A DNA stretch of 64,000 nt from DASRDU01 sp035560235 (GCA_035560235.1 DATMAG010000061.1:62001-126000); one strand, 5' to 3'. Counted from the stretch's first letter, positions 9,283 to 18,581 are shown. Translations and numbers: made by a program. The notes: a model not told the origin generated them from the sequence alone.

Positions 9283-9457
9283 GGAATGGCCCTGGCTGTG
9301 CGATGTGGCGGGAGGGACGTGAACCTCAGTGGTTGCGGAGTCGTATCATCAGCGGCGAAAATGCCGGTCTGCGGGTTGAAACTCTGATCAGGACTTCGGG
9401 CGCCTGACAACGCCTGCCAGGCACTGATCCGTTGTCAAGGTTTTTATGGAGGATGTT

Positions 9458-10603
9458 ATGAAGAAATTATCAGGCTGGATGGTAACGCTGTCTCTGATCT
9501 CTGGAGCAGCGTGGTCAGGCTTCAGCGTCAGTGCAGCGGGCAACTCCGAACCACCCCGGGCTGCGGCCAGCGCAAGTCCGGCGGCAGCTGAAGATTCGCT
9601 CGCGCTGCTGCCGAAATCGGATGCAGTGCTCGTCATTGATGCGAACCGGCTCTTGAATGAGGTGCTGCCGAAGATCAAAGCCGCGTGGCCGCAGCAGAGC
9701 GAAAAGCTGACGAAGGAACTCGATGACTTCATCACCCGCACGGGCGTTGATCTGTACAAGGTCAAAACCATCTCGCTCGGCCTGAGCATGTCGGGCAGCA
9801 ATGCTACCGGTGCGCTCATTCTTGACGGCCTGTCGCTCGATCAGGCAAAACTCGACGCGATACTGAAAGAGGCCAAAGCCGAAAAGACCGGTACGCTCAC
9901 TTACAAGAACAAGACAATCTATCAGATCAGGTCGGCGAAGAAGCCCGAAAGCAGGGACGGCCAGAAACAGAAGGAGAAGGACTCTTCTTCTGAAGTTCAC
10001 AGCAACGTGCCGGGCAATGTCGTCAGCAGCGTGACAGACACGGTCGGCCTGAAGTTCGATGACGACACGGCCTTCGCTCAGCTCGATCAGAACCGGGCGG
10101 TGCTTGGCAGCCAGGCTGCAGTCAGGGCTGTGATTGATGCGGCGGCAAATCCGACTCCGAATCTCAACAGCGCTTTGAATGGCGCGCTGAAGGAGACCAG
10201 TTCCACGGGGATCATTCGCTTTGCCGTGAGCGTTCCTGAAAGCTCGCGCCAGTGGCTGGCGGGTCAGGACTATTTCAAGGATCTGGCTGCCCTGAAGATG
10301 GTGCTCGGGGCGATTGATTTCAGCGATGATCTGAGTCTGCTGCTCGATGCCAGACTGCGCACGCCCTCGGCTGCCGAAGCCTCAAAGATCGAAGCCTCGC
10401 TGAGCGGCCTGGTGGCGATTGGCCGGATGATGCTTGGCGGCAATCAGGAGCCGCTGATGCAGGCCCTCACGCAACTGCTCAATGAAATCAGAATCAGCAC
10501 TCAGACGAACGATGTCGCGCTGGCGCTGAAAATCCCCCGTGCGCTCTTCGATCAGGCGCTCAAGTCCGAAACCAGAAAGGCTGAGAACAAAAATCAGAAG
10601 TAA
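9458..10603 (+). CDS. Exported protein of unknown function (acidobacterial type)
   Basis: A 381-residue protein with a signal peptide (MKKLSGWMVTLSLISGAAWS, cleavage near SVSAAG) and a low-complexity Ala/Ser/Pro linker. The body has motifs LPKSDAVLVIDANRLLNEVLPKI (split here as two helices and strands) and a second copy-like half near 220-330 (AQLDQNRAVLGSQAAVRAVID, FSDDLSLLLDARL), suggesting two related domains. A charged KQKEKDSSSE linker lies between them. The ATG at 9458 is supported by GGAGG seven nt upstream. I do not recognise a named family with certainty; it resembles uncharacterised secreted proteins common in Acidobacteriota (distantly DUF3352-like). It ends just before a strong terminator. 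Confidence 0.75.
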   Translation: MKKLSGWMVTLSLISGAAWSGFSVSAAGNSEPPRAAASASPAAAEDSLALLPKSDAVLVIDANRLLNEVLPKIKAAWPQQSEKLTKELDDFITRTGVDLYKVKTISLGLSMSGSNATGALILDGLSLDQAKLDAILKEAKAEKTGTLTYKNKTIYQIRSAKKPESRDGQKQKEKDSSSEVHSNVPGNVVSSVTDTVGLKFDDDTAFAQLDQNRAVLGSQAAVRAVIDAAANPTPNLNSALNGALKETSSTGIIRFAVSVPESSRQWLAGQDYFKDLAALKMVLGAIDFSDDLSLLLDARLRTPSAAEASKIEASLSGLVAIGRMMLGGNQEPLMQALTQLLNEIRISTQTNDVALALKIPRALFDQALKSETRKAENKNQK

Positions 10604-10623
10604 AACAATCGAAGCGGTTCAGC

Positions 10624-10664
10624 ACAAAGGGCGAAGCAGACATTCTGCTTCGCCCTTTGTTTTA
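10624..10664 (+). terminator. Rho-independent terminator
   Basis: A perfect 17-bp stem (10624-10640 with 10644-10660), a 3-nt loop and TTTT after the stem on the plus strand. It terminates the 9458-10603 gene and separates it from the convergent TonB-C gene. Confidence 0.88.
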
Positions 10665-10686
10665 TCTCAGCCCCGGACCGCTCGCG

Positions 10687-12015
10687 TTATTTTTCCTCGC
10701 GCCTGTAATTCCAGCGCAGCGCGCCGCCCGGCCCTTCCTTCAGCGTGTAATCTGACGGCACTTCAAAGAGTGACTTGTCCGGTTCGCTGCGGTTGATGTT
10801 GATGAGCTTGTAAATCGTCTCGCCGGTGCGCGGGTCGCTGAAGCGGCGCATCAGCTCGACCTGCAGTTCGGGCGAATACCAGACTTCATTGACGATTTCG
10901 ATGGGACGCTCATTGCCGATTTCACCTGTCGGAATCGTTGTCGTCCAGCGCGTGCCTTCGGCTTTGAGACCTTCAATCGTCTGCTCGCCAAGCGATTCCT
11001 TCTTCGGCGTGCGATTCGTCATCAGGATGCCGTTGCCGAACCCGTGCATGATGAGATGATCCTCCTTCGGCTCGCCGGACTGCGCCTGGTCATCATCCTG
11101 GAGCGTGAAGTTGAAGGTCAGCGTGCCCTGCACTTTCACCGGGCTGCCATCCTTCAGCGTCGGCTTGAATCGCCACTGCCGGGCAGCATTGATTGCGGCG
11201 TCGCGCAGCAGCGGATGACCTGAGAGGATGCTGGTGTCGGTCACTTCGCCGTTTTCATTGATTGTGACAGTGACCTGCACCGGCCCCTGCGCTCTGGCTG
11301 CTTTGGCCACCGGCGGATAGGCAGGCTGCACGCGCCTGAGCGCATTGCCCTGCAGAACTCCGCCCGAAACGGGCACCACTCTGATGTTGCCGACAAACGC
11401 TTCGCCACCCGCCGCAGTCTTCATCGACAACCCTTCCCTGATTGCGGCCACGCGAAAACTGACCTTGCTGGCGGTTCTGTCCTTCGGATTGAGAATGTAG
11501 CTGACTCCGGCCACCGGATCGTTGATGTGAATCAGGCGCGGCGCATCGGCGCCTGCAGCCAGCGGGCCGATCATCGTCACCGCCTGTTCGCGGCGCGTGC
11601 GGCCTTCGCTGTCGCGCCAGACCTGCGCCGTGTCACGGCGCACGATGCGGTTGCCGTCAGCCAGCGTCTGCACTCTTTCGGTCACGGCATCAGCCGAATA
11701 AGGCGCGCCCCTGACGACCTTGTTGCTGAAGCTGAGTTCGCTGCTGATGAACTGAAAGGTGCTGTCACCGAACGCGAAGCCGCCAAAACCACCGGCCATT
11801 TCCGGCGGCGGCGGAACCTGAATGTTGAATTCGTGCTTCCCTCCGCTGCCATCGGTCTGGACGATGATCATTTCGCGCTGCTGCACCTTCTCGACCTTGC
11901 GATTGTTGTCCTGCGTCTTGTCCTGCTGTGCGCTCTGCGCGAACGTGGTGAAGCTACTCACCGAGATCGCCAGCGCGCAGGACAGCGAAACAAACTTCCT
12001 TCCCTGAATCTTCAT
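10687..12015 (-). CDS. Exported protein with embedded TonB C-terminal domain
   Basis: A 442-residue protein with a signal peptide (MKIQGRKFVSLSCALAISVS, cleaved near TFAQ). Residues about 85-200 are an acidobacterial extracytoplasmic domain with the motif IVRRDTAQVWRDSEGRTRRE. Residues about 225-310 are a TonB C-terminal domain (YPPVAKAARAQGPVQVTV, the partner-binding fold, ending ARQWRFKPT). After that the first domain type resumes to the end (EVWYSPELQVELMRRFSDPR). The TonB domain thus appears inserted into another domain. With no membrane anchor apart from the signal peptide, it is unlikely to be a classical energy transducer. It lies 33 nt downstream of the anti-sigma gene on the same strand, so it may belong to that regulon. 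Confidence 0.82.
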   Translation of the reverse strand: MKIQGRKFVSLSCALAISVSSFTTFAQSAQQDKTQDNNRKVEKVQQREMIIVQTDGSGGKHEFNIQVPPPPEMAGGFGGFAFGDSTFQFISSELSFSNKVVRGAPYSADAVTERVQTLADGNRIVRRDTAQVWRDSEGRTRREQAVTMIGPLAAGADAPRLIHINDPVAGVSYILNPKDRTASKVSFRVAAIREGLSMKTAAGGEAFVGNIRVVPVSGGVLQGNALRRVQPAYPPVAKAARAQGPVQVTVTINENGEVTDTSILSGHPLLRDAAINAARQWRFKPTLKDGSPVKVQGTLTFNFTLQDDDQAQSGEPKEDHLIMHGFGNGILMTNRTPKKESLGEQTIEGLKAEGTRWTTTIPTGEIGNERPIEIVNEVWYSPELQVELMRRFSDPRTGETIYKLININRSEPDKSLFEVPSDYTLKEGPGGALRWNYRREEK

Positions 12016-12048
12016 AATGACCTCTCCCTGAATCAGTCGTTGATTGAA

Positions 12049-12915
12049 TCAATATCTGACCAGCGTCCCTTTCGGAACCTGGCTGGCAAAACGAATTGCC
12101 CGCGCCATTCCGTCATCACTCATCAGCACTTCGGCGTTGATGGACTCATTCGCGCGTTCAGGATTGAGCGGCAGGCCGAAGCGCGGCAGCGCCGACCGCG
12201 GCATCTTCACGCGCAGCAGATGACCGCTTTCGAGCGGCGTCTGCGTCAGCCCTTCACCGAGCGGAATGAAGTCCGAATAGACCTCTTCGACCCCGTCGGA
12301 TTCAGGCTTTACAGCCTGCGATGCAGCCGAACCGGCGCGGTGAACCGGACGTGTCTGCGGCTTCCGATTGCCGACAAGCGTCAGATGATTTCCGTCCCTG
12401 GGATCCTGCCGCAGATCATTCTTCACCGAAACCCGTTCAGGCGCGCCTGCTGATTTGTGTTCGGGTGCAGGCGCGACCTGCTGCGGATGAACGGCTATCG
12501 GTTCATTACCCGGACGGACTGACGTATTCATCATTCGCGCTGCCGCGAGCGCGCACAGCACCAGCACTGCCGCCGCTGCTGCCCACCAGCGCCAGTCTGA
12601 AGTCAGAAGGCGTCGCGCTGACTGTAACCTGACGACTGTCTGCGGCTCTTCACTGACGACTGCGGCCTGCTGACGGAAAGCAGTGAGCAGCGCGGTTTCA
12701 AGCTGCGCGGGCGGTTCCGGTTTCACTGCGGCCAGCGCGCGCAGTCCGGCGCTCAGCGCCCGTTCGTCGGCCAGGCGCGCCGCACAGCGCGCGCAGACCG
12801 CCGCGTGAGCCAGCCCGTCGGCGCGCACCGTGACATCCATCATCCGCTCACGCGCCAGCTCAGCCACAATCCGGCTGAAGTCCCGACAGTTCAATTCAAA
12901 ATCCTGATTCTTCAT
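12049..12915 (-). CDS. Zinc-finger-type anti-sigma factor
   Basis: A 288-residue protein. The N-terminal region has the H37-x3-C41-x2-C44 arrangement (HAAVCARCAARL) of ZAS anti-sigma domains, preceded by a helical segment that normally grips the sigma factor. One membrane span lies at about 108-127 (WWAAAAAVLVLCALAAARMM). The periplasmic part is unstructured, Pro/Ala-rich, then ends in a small beta-rich domain containing VLMSDDGMARAIRF. The ATG overlaps the upstream sigma gene stop as ATGA, so the pair is translationally coupled. Expected role: hold the sigma factor at the membrane until an envelope or redox signal releases it. Confidence 0.86.
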   Translation of the reverse strand: MKNQDFELNCRDFSRIVAELARERMMDVTVRADGLAHAAVCARCAARLADERALSAGLRALAAVKPEPPAQLETALLTAFRQQAAVVSEEPQTVVRLQSARRLLTSDWRWWAAAAAVLVLCALAAARMMNTSVRPGNEPIAVHPQQVAPAPEHKSAGAPERVSVKNDLRQDPRDGNHLTLVGNRKPQTRPVHRAGSAASQAVKPESDGVEEVYSDFIPLGEGLTQTPLESGHLLRVKMPRSALPRFGLPLNPERANESINAEVLMSDDGMARAIRFASQVPKGTLVRY

Positions 12916-13613
12916 AACGCATACCTCGCCGCCACAACCTGTTCGGCTGACAACTCTGAATCGGCGGCATTCAGGACGACAGAGGATCTCACGCTTTTCA
13001 ATTTCTCCACGAGCAGCGCCCGCGCCCGGTTCAGCCGTGAACGCACAGTCCCGATCGGACAGCCGATCACCTGCGCCGCTTCGGCGTAATTCATTTCGTG
13101 CAGTTCACACAGGACGACGACTTCGCGGTAATGTTCGGGCAGCGCCAGCACGGCCTGCCGCACCGATTCGATCATCTCGCCCCGCGTCAGATCGCCGAGC
13201 GGATCATCGCTCGCAATCAGACTCTCATAAACCAGCGGCTCGCCGTCGTCCTCGCCATCCGAAATCGCCACGTATGGCCGGTCGTGACTGATCCGGCGCA
13301 GCACCTGATTGCGCGCAATTCCGTACAGCCACGTGCTCAGCGCGCCACGCCCCGGGTCGTACAGATCAGGCTTGCGCATCAGGGCAATGAAGACTTCCTG
13401 AGTGACATCCTCGGCGACCGATTCAGAGCCGCACATCCTGAGCGCAAAGCGGTAGACTCCGCCGTGCCTGCGCCGGTAAAGCGTCACAAAGGCCTCCTCA
13501 TCTCCGGCCATCATCCGCCGCAGAAGCTCTTCGTCAGTGGGGGTGGTCTGATTGCTCATCATTGACAACCTGAAAATCAGCGTCTCGATCGTCGCGTCCT
13601 GACTGTCACCCAT
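12912..13613 (-). CDS. ECF sigma-70 factor (RpoE-like)
   Basis: A 233-residue ECF sigma factor. Region 2 is present (LYRRRHGGVYRFALRMCG, AEDVTQEVFIALMRKP, STWLYGIARNQVLRRI) and region 4 (ALPEHYREVVVLCELHEMNY, AEAAQVIGCPIGTVRSRLNR) supplies the -35-binding helix-turn-helix. The start at 13613 (MGDSQD) follows GGGAG at good spacing; an inner ATG at 13559 (MSNQTT) is the alternative and begins closer to the conserved domain. The stop overlaps the anti-sigma ATG by four nt. It should direct RNA polymerase to an envelope- or stress-response regulon, probably including this operon. Confidence 0.88.
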   Translation of the reverse strand: MGDSQDATIETLIFRLSMMSNQTTPTDEELLRRMMAGDEEAFVTLYRRRHGGVYRFALRMCGSESVAEDVTQEVFIALMRKPDLYDPGRGALSTWLYGIARNQVLRRISHDRPYVAISDGEDDGEPLVYESLIASDDPLGDLTRGEMIESVRQAVLALPEHYREVVVLCELHEMNYAEAAQVIGCPIGTVRSRLNRARALLVEKLKSVRSSVVLNAADSELSAEQVVAARYAL

Positions 13614-13681
13614 AATTGCGACTCCCGTCACGGAAAGTTCCACGAAGTGCCGAAAAAAATCGCGCGCCACACGGCCAGCGA

Positions 13682-13709
13682 TTGACATTGCCCCGGCTGA
13701 CAATATTCT
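13682..13709 (+). promoter_or_regulatory. Sigma-70-type promoter for the HIT gene
   Basis: TTGACA (13682-13687), 16-nt spacer, TATTCT (13704-13709). The start site near 13716 leaves a ~59-nt leader before the HIT ATG at 13775. Confidence 0.55.
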
Positions 13710-13774
13710 CTTACCGCTGTCATTTACTCCCGGTTTTCAGAGACTGGTCAGAACCGAACTGCCAGGAGGTAAGG

Positions 13775-14116
13775 ATGAACTGCCTTTTCTGCCGCATCAT
13801 TGCCGGTGAGATTCCGGCGCAGAAGATTTACGAGGACGAACACGCCATCGCCTTTCGCGACATCAACCCGCAGGCTCCGACTCACGTGCTGCTCATCCCG
13901 CGTCGGCACATCGCCTCGCTCAATGAAGCGACGAGCGACGATCACAAGCTGCTCGGCCACCTGATGTGCATCGCGCCGCGCATCGCAAAGGATGAAGGAA
14001 TTGCCGACACCGGCTGGCGCATTGTCGGCAACACAGGCCCCGGCGCGGGCCAGTCGGTCTTTCACATTCACCTGCACATCCTCGGCGGTCGCCCGCTCGC
14101 CTGGCCGCCGGGCTGA
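13775..14116 (+). CDS. hinT: HIT-family nucleotide-binding hydrolase (HinT-like)
   Basis: A 113-residue complete member of the HinT branch of the histidine-triad superfamily. It has the N-terminal CLFCRIIAGEIPAQKIYEDE with the two-cysteine metal pair, the middle HVLLIPRRH strand and the C-terminal triad HIHLHILGG. The central His of the triad attacks the alpha-phosphate of purine nucleoside phosphoramidates or acyl adenylates. The ATG at 13775 follows AGGAGG directly. The frame reads further upstream, but nothing there resembles a protein. It is a housekeeping enzyme, divergent from the ECF sigma operon. Confidence 0.93.
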   Translation: MNCLFCRIIAGEIPAQKIYEDEHAIAFRDINPQAPTHVLLIPRRHIASLNEATSDDHKLLGHLMCIAPRIAKDEGIADTGWRIVGNTGPGAGQSVFHIHLHILGGRPLAWPPG

Positions 14117-14195
14117 AGAGAATTGCAGAGCAGACTTTCCGGTCTGCTGCTGACTGTGCAGATGACAGCCTGCGAAAGCATCAGCACAGGCTGTT

Positions 14196-14717
14196 TCAGA
14201 AGAGGCCGGATGAGCGGATGAAATTGTAACCGGCGTAAAGTGTGACTCCGGCCAGTGCGAGGCAGGCGATGATGACTGCGGCGACGACCGCCAGAACGAA
14301 GCCGACGAAGAGATAATCTGACCAGCCTGGACGGCGATTCAGGTCGGCGTGCTGCCTGAGGAGGTTCAGGTTCCAGCGGTTCGATTTGATGAAAAAGTCA
14401 CTCGCATCGCCCACCCAGGGAATCATGCCGACGAGAGCGTCAATCATCACGTTCATCCCCATCCGCAGCAGCACCACTTTCGGCAGCCGGTAATAAAATG
14501 CGCTGCCGATGATGTACAACCCGAGCAGCGACGTCACCGCCTCACCTGCGCCCGGTATCAGCCCGATGATCGGATCGAGGCCGATCCGCCGGTTGATGAT
14601 CGGAATGCGGATCAGGTCGTCAAGCAGATAAGCGATCCGCTCCAGCCGTTCGATGTCGGCGCGCGGCTCAAGCGTCGCGGCATCTTCCCTCATAATCAGC
14701 TCACGATTATTCAGCAT
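14196..14717 (-). CDS. DUF4112 membrane protein
   Basis: A 173-residue protein matching DUF4112: RLERIAYLLDDLIRIPI, GLDPIIGLIPGAGEAVTSL, then VMIDALVGMIPWVGDASDFF, the paired G-L/I-P-x-x-GD signatures of this family. Two hydrophobic segments in the core and one clear span near 138-160 (YLFVGFVLAVVAAVIIACLA) point to an inner-membrane protein. The biochemical role of DUF4112 is not established. A second start, MREDAAT, lies eight codons in. It is 26 nt downstream of the M1-peptidase gene stop in reading direction only in the sense that both lie on the minus strand; the peptidase gene precedes it. Confidence 0.86.
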   Translation of the reverse strand: MLNNRELIMREDAATLEPRADIERLERIAYLLDDLIRIPIINRRIGLDPIIGLIPGAGEAVTSLLGLYIIGSAFYYRLPKVVLLRMGMNVMIDALVGMIPWVGDASDFFIKSNRWNLNLLRQHADLNRRPGWSDYLFVGFVLAVVAAVIIACLALAGVTLYAGYNFIRSSGLF

Positions 14718-14743
14718 CCCTGTTGCGGCTCCTGACGGACGCT

Positions 14744-16480
14744 TCAGAACGGTCTCGCGGCGGCGCGACCGATGCGCCCGAAAAAGCGACCGATGGCTCT
14801 TTTCTTTGACCCGCCGGACGTAAACAGCGCCAGTTCCGGTTTGCCGATGTCTTCATCGGCGTGTTTCTCCTTCAGCCAGCGCTGCATCAGATCCTTCACC
14901 ACCTGCGGACTGGCTGCCGCAGCGAGCAGCGCCTGGCGCAGATCCTCGGGTGAGGCGACACGGAATCGGGATCCGGCGTAATAATCGCGCAGCGCCGTGA
15001 AAAAAGCCTCGTCGCCCATTTCACGCCGCAGCGCGACCAGCATCAGCGCGCCCTTGGCCTGAACGATGGCTGAGTACTGAATGAAGCTGTGAAAGTCGCG
15101 GGCCGGTTTGTCAACCTCCTGATCGGCGCCGCCGAGCATGCAATAGGCGTGATAAGTGGCGCGCAACTGCCGGTCAATCGCCTCCTCGCCGAGCAGCTTT
15201 CCGCCGGTCGCTTCGTAATAATAGGCCGCCGCGTAATTGGCCAGCGCTTCATCGAGCCAGGGGTTGCGCTGCGGATCACTGCCGACGATGCTGCCCCACC
15301 ACTGATGCGCGATGCTGTGCGCGAGCGTAAATTCCAGCGCGTTCTCGATCACGTCTGCCTGGTCGCGCAGCAGTTGCGGCAGGCGCTGCGCTTCAGGCGC
15401 GGCGAAGTCAATGTAATAGGCCTGCGCGAGCGCAACCAGACCGGGGAACTCCATTCCGCTGTAACCGGCAGTCATCGGAATCTCGACGACGTTGAGCACC
15501 GGGTAAGGATATTCCCCAAAGGCTTTGTTGAAGGCGGCCAGCGACCGCGCGGCGATTTCAAGCGACCTCTGACCAGGCCGTTCATCGCCTTCGTGAAAGA
15601 ACGAAACGACACGTGTTCTGCCCACCTGCTGTTCGACCGATTTCAGCTTTTCGCCCAGCACCAGCGCAAAGCCGCGCAGTCGTTCGCCGCGAAACACGTA
15701 TTCAGCCTGCGGCACATCGTTTTCAGCCGACGCGAGCAGTCTGCGCGCGCGGCTTTCGCCCGATGAGATAACCGTCACGCCGTCATCAACTCTGACCGTG
15801 ACTTCGTAATCTGCGACCGCGCTGAAAACAATGCCGCCGACTCCGGCAGCCAGCCCCTGCTCGGACGGGAGCAAATCGCGAGTCGCGAGCATCGGATAAA
15901 AATAGCCGAGCAGAACGGCCTGATCGCTGGCAAAGAAGATGTCGCGGGCATCGCGCTGCTGCCGCTCATCGCTGACCGCATCGTTGACTTCCTGGAGGAA
16001 GTGCGCGAGCAGACTTGTCTCCTCGCGCTGCACCTTCGGGATGCGCCCCGTGAATTCAAGCGTCAGTGCGAGGCTCGCGCCCGGCGGCAGTTTCACCGGC
16101 AGCGGGACCCGGGCCACAGTGCCGCGTGACCTGAGCTGAAAACGCTGTTCGCGCGCGTCAATCAGCACGCGTTTGATTGTCAGCCAGGGCGCTGCGTCCT
16201 CGCTCAGCCCGACGTTCGGATAGAGATGGAAACTGACACTGTCAAGTTCATCGCGGGTGTTGTTGACGAAGCGCACCACTTCACGCCCGGTAAAGCGTTT
16301 CAGCCGGTAATCAACCTCCAGACTGAGCTGATAATGCTGCGCGGATTTGGCCGGTTCTCTGGCGGCAGCGCGCCGCTTCGCTGCCTGCGCAGGCAGCAGC
16401 GGCAGCACCAGACAGACAAACAGGCTGCCACAGATTCTGGCGAGACGAAGGCTCTTTCCCGGAAGGTGGTTTAATTTCAC
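14744..16480 (-). CDS. M1-family peptidase homologue with altered catalytic Glu (HSIAH)
   Basis: A 578-residue protein with a signal peptide (1-33), an N-terminal beta-sandwich (HYQLSLEVDYRLKRFTGREV) and a gluzincin domain. The substrate motif SGMEFPG is kept. The metal motif reads H388-S-I-A-H392-QWWG with E411 in WLDEALANYAA, so the three zinc ligands are present but the general-base Glu expected at 389 is Ser (codon AGC). Family M1 aminopeptidases normally have HExxH with x18 to the second Glu. It may therefore be an inactive or repurposed exported zinc-binding protein. A helical C-terminal domain follows, then an Arg-rich tail. It is divergent from the histidine kinase. Confidence 0.86.
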   Translation of the reverse strand: MKLNHLPGKSLRLARICGSLFVCLVLPLLPAQAAKRRAAAREPAKSAQHYQLSLEVDYRLKRFTGREVVRFVNNTRDELDSVSFHLYPNVGLSEDAAPWLTIKRVLIDAREQRFQLRSRGTVARVPLPVKLPPGASLALTLEFTGRIPKVQREETSLLAHFLQEVNDAVSDERQQRDARDIFFASDQAVLLGYFYPMLATRDLLPSEQGLAAGVGGIVFSAVADYEVTVRVDDGVTVISSGESRARRLLASAENDVPQAEYVFRGERLRGFALVLGEKLKSVEQQVGRTRVVSFFHEGDERPGQRSLEIAARSLAAFNKAFGEYPYPVLNVVEIPMTAGYSGMEFPGLVALAQAYYIDFAAPEAQRLPQLLRDQADVIENALEFTLAHSIAHQWWGSIVGSDPQRNPWLDEALANYAAAYYYEATGGKLLGEEAIDRQLRATYHAYCMLGGADQEVDKPARDFHSFIQYSAIVQAKGALMLVALRREMGDEAFFTALRDYYAGSRFRVASPEDLRQALLAAAASPQVVKDLMQRWLKEKHADEDIGKPELALFTSGGSKKRAIGRFFGRIGRAAARPF

Positions 16481-16697
16481 GCTCGTATTCTAACCTGGTC
16501 GGCGAGCGATTTGGACTGGCCGGTGTATAATTGCCGCGCTGCCGACGAGACCCCTGTCCCGGCAACAGCGGATCACTCCACAGTCCCGGTCAGACATTCA
16601 GGCCCGGACAGCGCATTATTCAGGAATCTTCACGCCGGAAGCGGAATTACTGGTATCAATCATTTCACCTGCCCCGGTCGAGCTTGTCAGTGAAGAC

Positions 16698-18581
16698 ATG
16701 GAAGCTTCTGAAGCCAGATTCTACAAGATCTTCCACTCCAGCCCCTGCCCGATGGCGCTCATCAGGGTCAGCGACCGGCGCTTCGTGGCGGTCAATGAGC
16801 AGTGGGCTGTGCTGTCCGGTTACACGCGAGAAGAGATGATCGGGTGCACGACGAGTGAACTGGGGCTGCAGATTGATCCGGCGCTGCGGGAACGCGCCTA
16901 TCGGCAGATTCTCGAAACCGGTTCAGTGCGCAGCCTGGAGCTGACCTGGCGGACGAAATCAGGAAAGCCCGGAATTGGCCTTCTCTCAGGTGAACAGATC
17001 GAAACAGATAATGAAAACTGCATCCTCTGGGTGCTGCAGGACATCACCGAACGCAAGCGCGCTGAAGAGGCCCTGCGCGCTTCGGAACAGCGTTTCTCGC
17101 GGACGTTTCATTCCAACCCCGGCGCGATGAGTCTGGTGCGGCTCAGTGACCGCAGATTTGTTGAGGTCAATGAGAGCTGGCTGCACCTGACCGGCCTCGC
17201 CAGAGAAGATGTCATCGGACGAACGAGCGTCGAGATCGGGATTGAGTATTCGCCTGAACTGCGCAGACAGCTCTATGAAACCGTAAGGACCCAGGGAGCC
17301 GCCCGCGATGTCGAGCTGCACCTGCGCGTCCGGTCAGGCCCTGAAATTGTGGTGCTCGCCTCAGTCGAACAGATCGAACTTGACGGTGAATTGTGCGCGC
17401 TCTGGACGCATCAGGACATCACGGCCCGCAAACTGACTGAGCGCGCCCTGCAGGAAAGCGAAGCCCGCTTTCGCACCCTCGCCGAAACCTCGCAAACAGC
17501 CATTGTCATGTTTCAGCACGACCGGATCATTTACGCCAATCCCGCGACTGAAGCTGTCACCGGTTACCGGGTTGAGGAACTGATCGGCAACAATCCTCCG
17601 GCAGCCGAAACCTTCTGCCGACTCATCCGGCAGCAGCGCGAGGCCCGCGAACGTGGAGTATCTGTGCCTGCGCGCGGAGAAACTGCAATTGTGAACAACG
17701 CGGGCGAGGAACGCTGGGTGGACTATGCGACCGGCTTCACCGAACTGGAAGGCAGACCCACGACTATCCTGACCGCGCTCGACATCACCGAACGCCGCCG
17801 CGCCGAAGAGGAGATTCGCCGCCTCAATGAGGAACTTGAACAGCGCGTCATCGAACGCACGGCGCAGCTGCAGGCGGCCAACCGGGAGCTTGAAGCCTTC
17901 AGCTATTCCGTGTCGCACGATCTGCGCGCGCCGCTGCGACACATTACCGGCTTTGCCAACCTGCTGCTGGGCGAGGCAGGCGCGCTCAGCGAAAGCGGGC
18001 AGCGGCATCTTTCGATCATCGTGGATTCGGCCCGGCGAATGGCCAGTCTGATAGACGATCTGCTAACATTCTCGCGCCTCGGACGCACTGAGATGCGCCG
18101 GATTCCCGTCGACCTGAATCAGCTCGTGCGGGAAGCGCAGCGGGAACTTCAGCCCGCAGTGGCAGGCCGCGAGATTATCTGGACGATTCATCAGCTCCCT
18201 GAAACGGCAGGCGATCCGTCGCTGCTGCGGCAGGTATTCGTCAACCTGCTTTCAAATGCGCTGAAATATTCCCGCACGCGACATCCCGCGCGGATCGAAA
18301 TCGGCGAGGTTCCGGCGCAGTCTGATGAAATAGTGGTCTTTGTGCGGGACAACGGAGTCGGCTTCGACATGGAATATGCCGACAAGCTCTTCGGCCTTTT
18401 CCAGCGGCTGCACAGTGCGAAGGATTTCGAAGGCACAGGCATCGGGCTGGCCAATGTTCAGCGTATCATTCAACGGCACGGCGGACACATCTGGGCGGAA
18501 GGCGCAGTGGATCAGGGAGCGACCTTTTTTTTCTCACTGCCAGTGTTACAGAAAGGCAATGATAAGCAGAGCGAGCAGTAA
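16698..18581 (+). CDS. Three-PAS sensor histidine kinase
   Basis: A 627-residue cytoplasmic kinase with no membrane span. Three PAS domains in a row: about 5-120, 127-245 and 254-375, each ending in the DITERKRAEEAL-type linker. A coiled coil (LNEELEQRVIERTAQLQAAN) leads into the HisKA domain with YSVSHDLRAPLRHI, the phospho-accepting His near residue 407. The HATPase_c domain follows (N box FVNLLSNALKYS, G1 DNGVGFDM, GTGIGLANVQRI). PAS1 and PAS2 are clearly duplicates (SDRRFVAVNE, SDRRFVEVNE). No response regulator is adjacent. A TATAAT at 16526-16531 in the divergent gap may belong to its promoter. No ligand or cofactor can be assigned. Confidence 0.92.
   Translation: MEASEARFYKIFHSSPCPMALIRVSDRRFVAVNEQWAVLSGYTREEMIGCTTSELGLQIDPALRERAYRQILETGSVRSLELTWRTKSGKPGIGLLSGEQIETDNENCILWVLQDITERKRAEEALRASEQRFSRTFHSNPGAMSLVRLSDRRFVEVNESWLHLTGLAREDVIGRTSVEIGIEYSPELRRQLYETVRTQGAARDVELHLRVRSGPEIVVLASVEQIELDGELCALWTHQDITARKLTERALQESEARFRTLAETSQTAIVMFQHDRIIYANPATEAVTGYRVEELIGNNPPAAETFCRLIRQQREARERGVSVPARGETAIVNNAGEERWVDYATGFTELEGRPTTILTALDITERRRAEEEIRRLNEELEQRVIERTAQLQAANRELEAFSYSVSHDLRAPLRHITGFANLLLGEAGALSESGQRHLSIIVDSARRMASLIDDLLTFSRLGRTEMRRIPVDLNQLVREAQRELQPAVAGREIIWTIHQLPETAGDPSLLRQVFVNLLSNALKYSRTRHPARIEIGEVPAQSDEIVVFVRDNGVGFDMEYADKLFGLFQRLHSAKDFEGTGIGLANVQRIIQRHGGHIWAEGAVDQGATFFFSLPVLQKGNDKQSEQ

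Noticed and set aside
11527..12453. Plus-strand 308-codon frame
   Set aside because: Antisense to the TonB-C and anti-sigma genes, which have clear domains; typical high-GC shadow.
14117..14195. Terminator hairpins after the HIT gene
   Set aside because: Two short stems are visible but neither has a convincing T-run.
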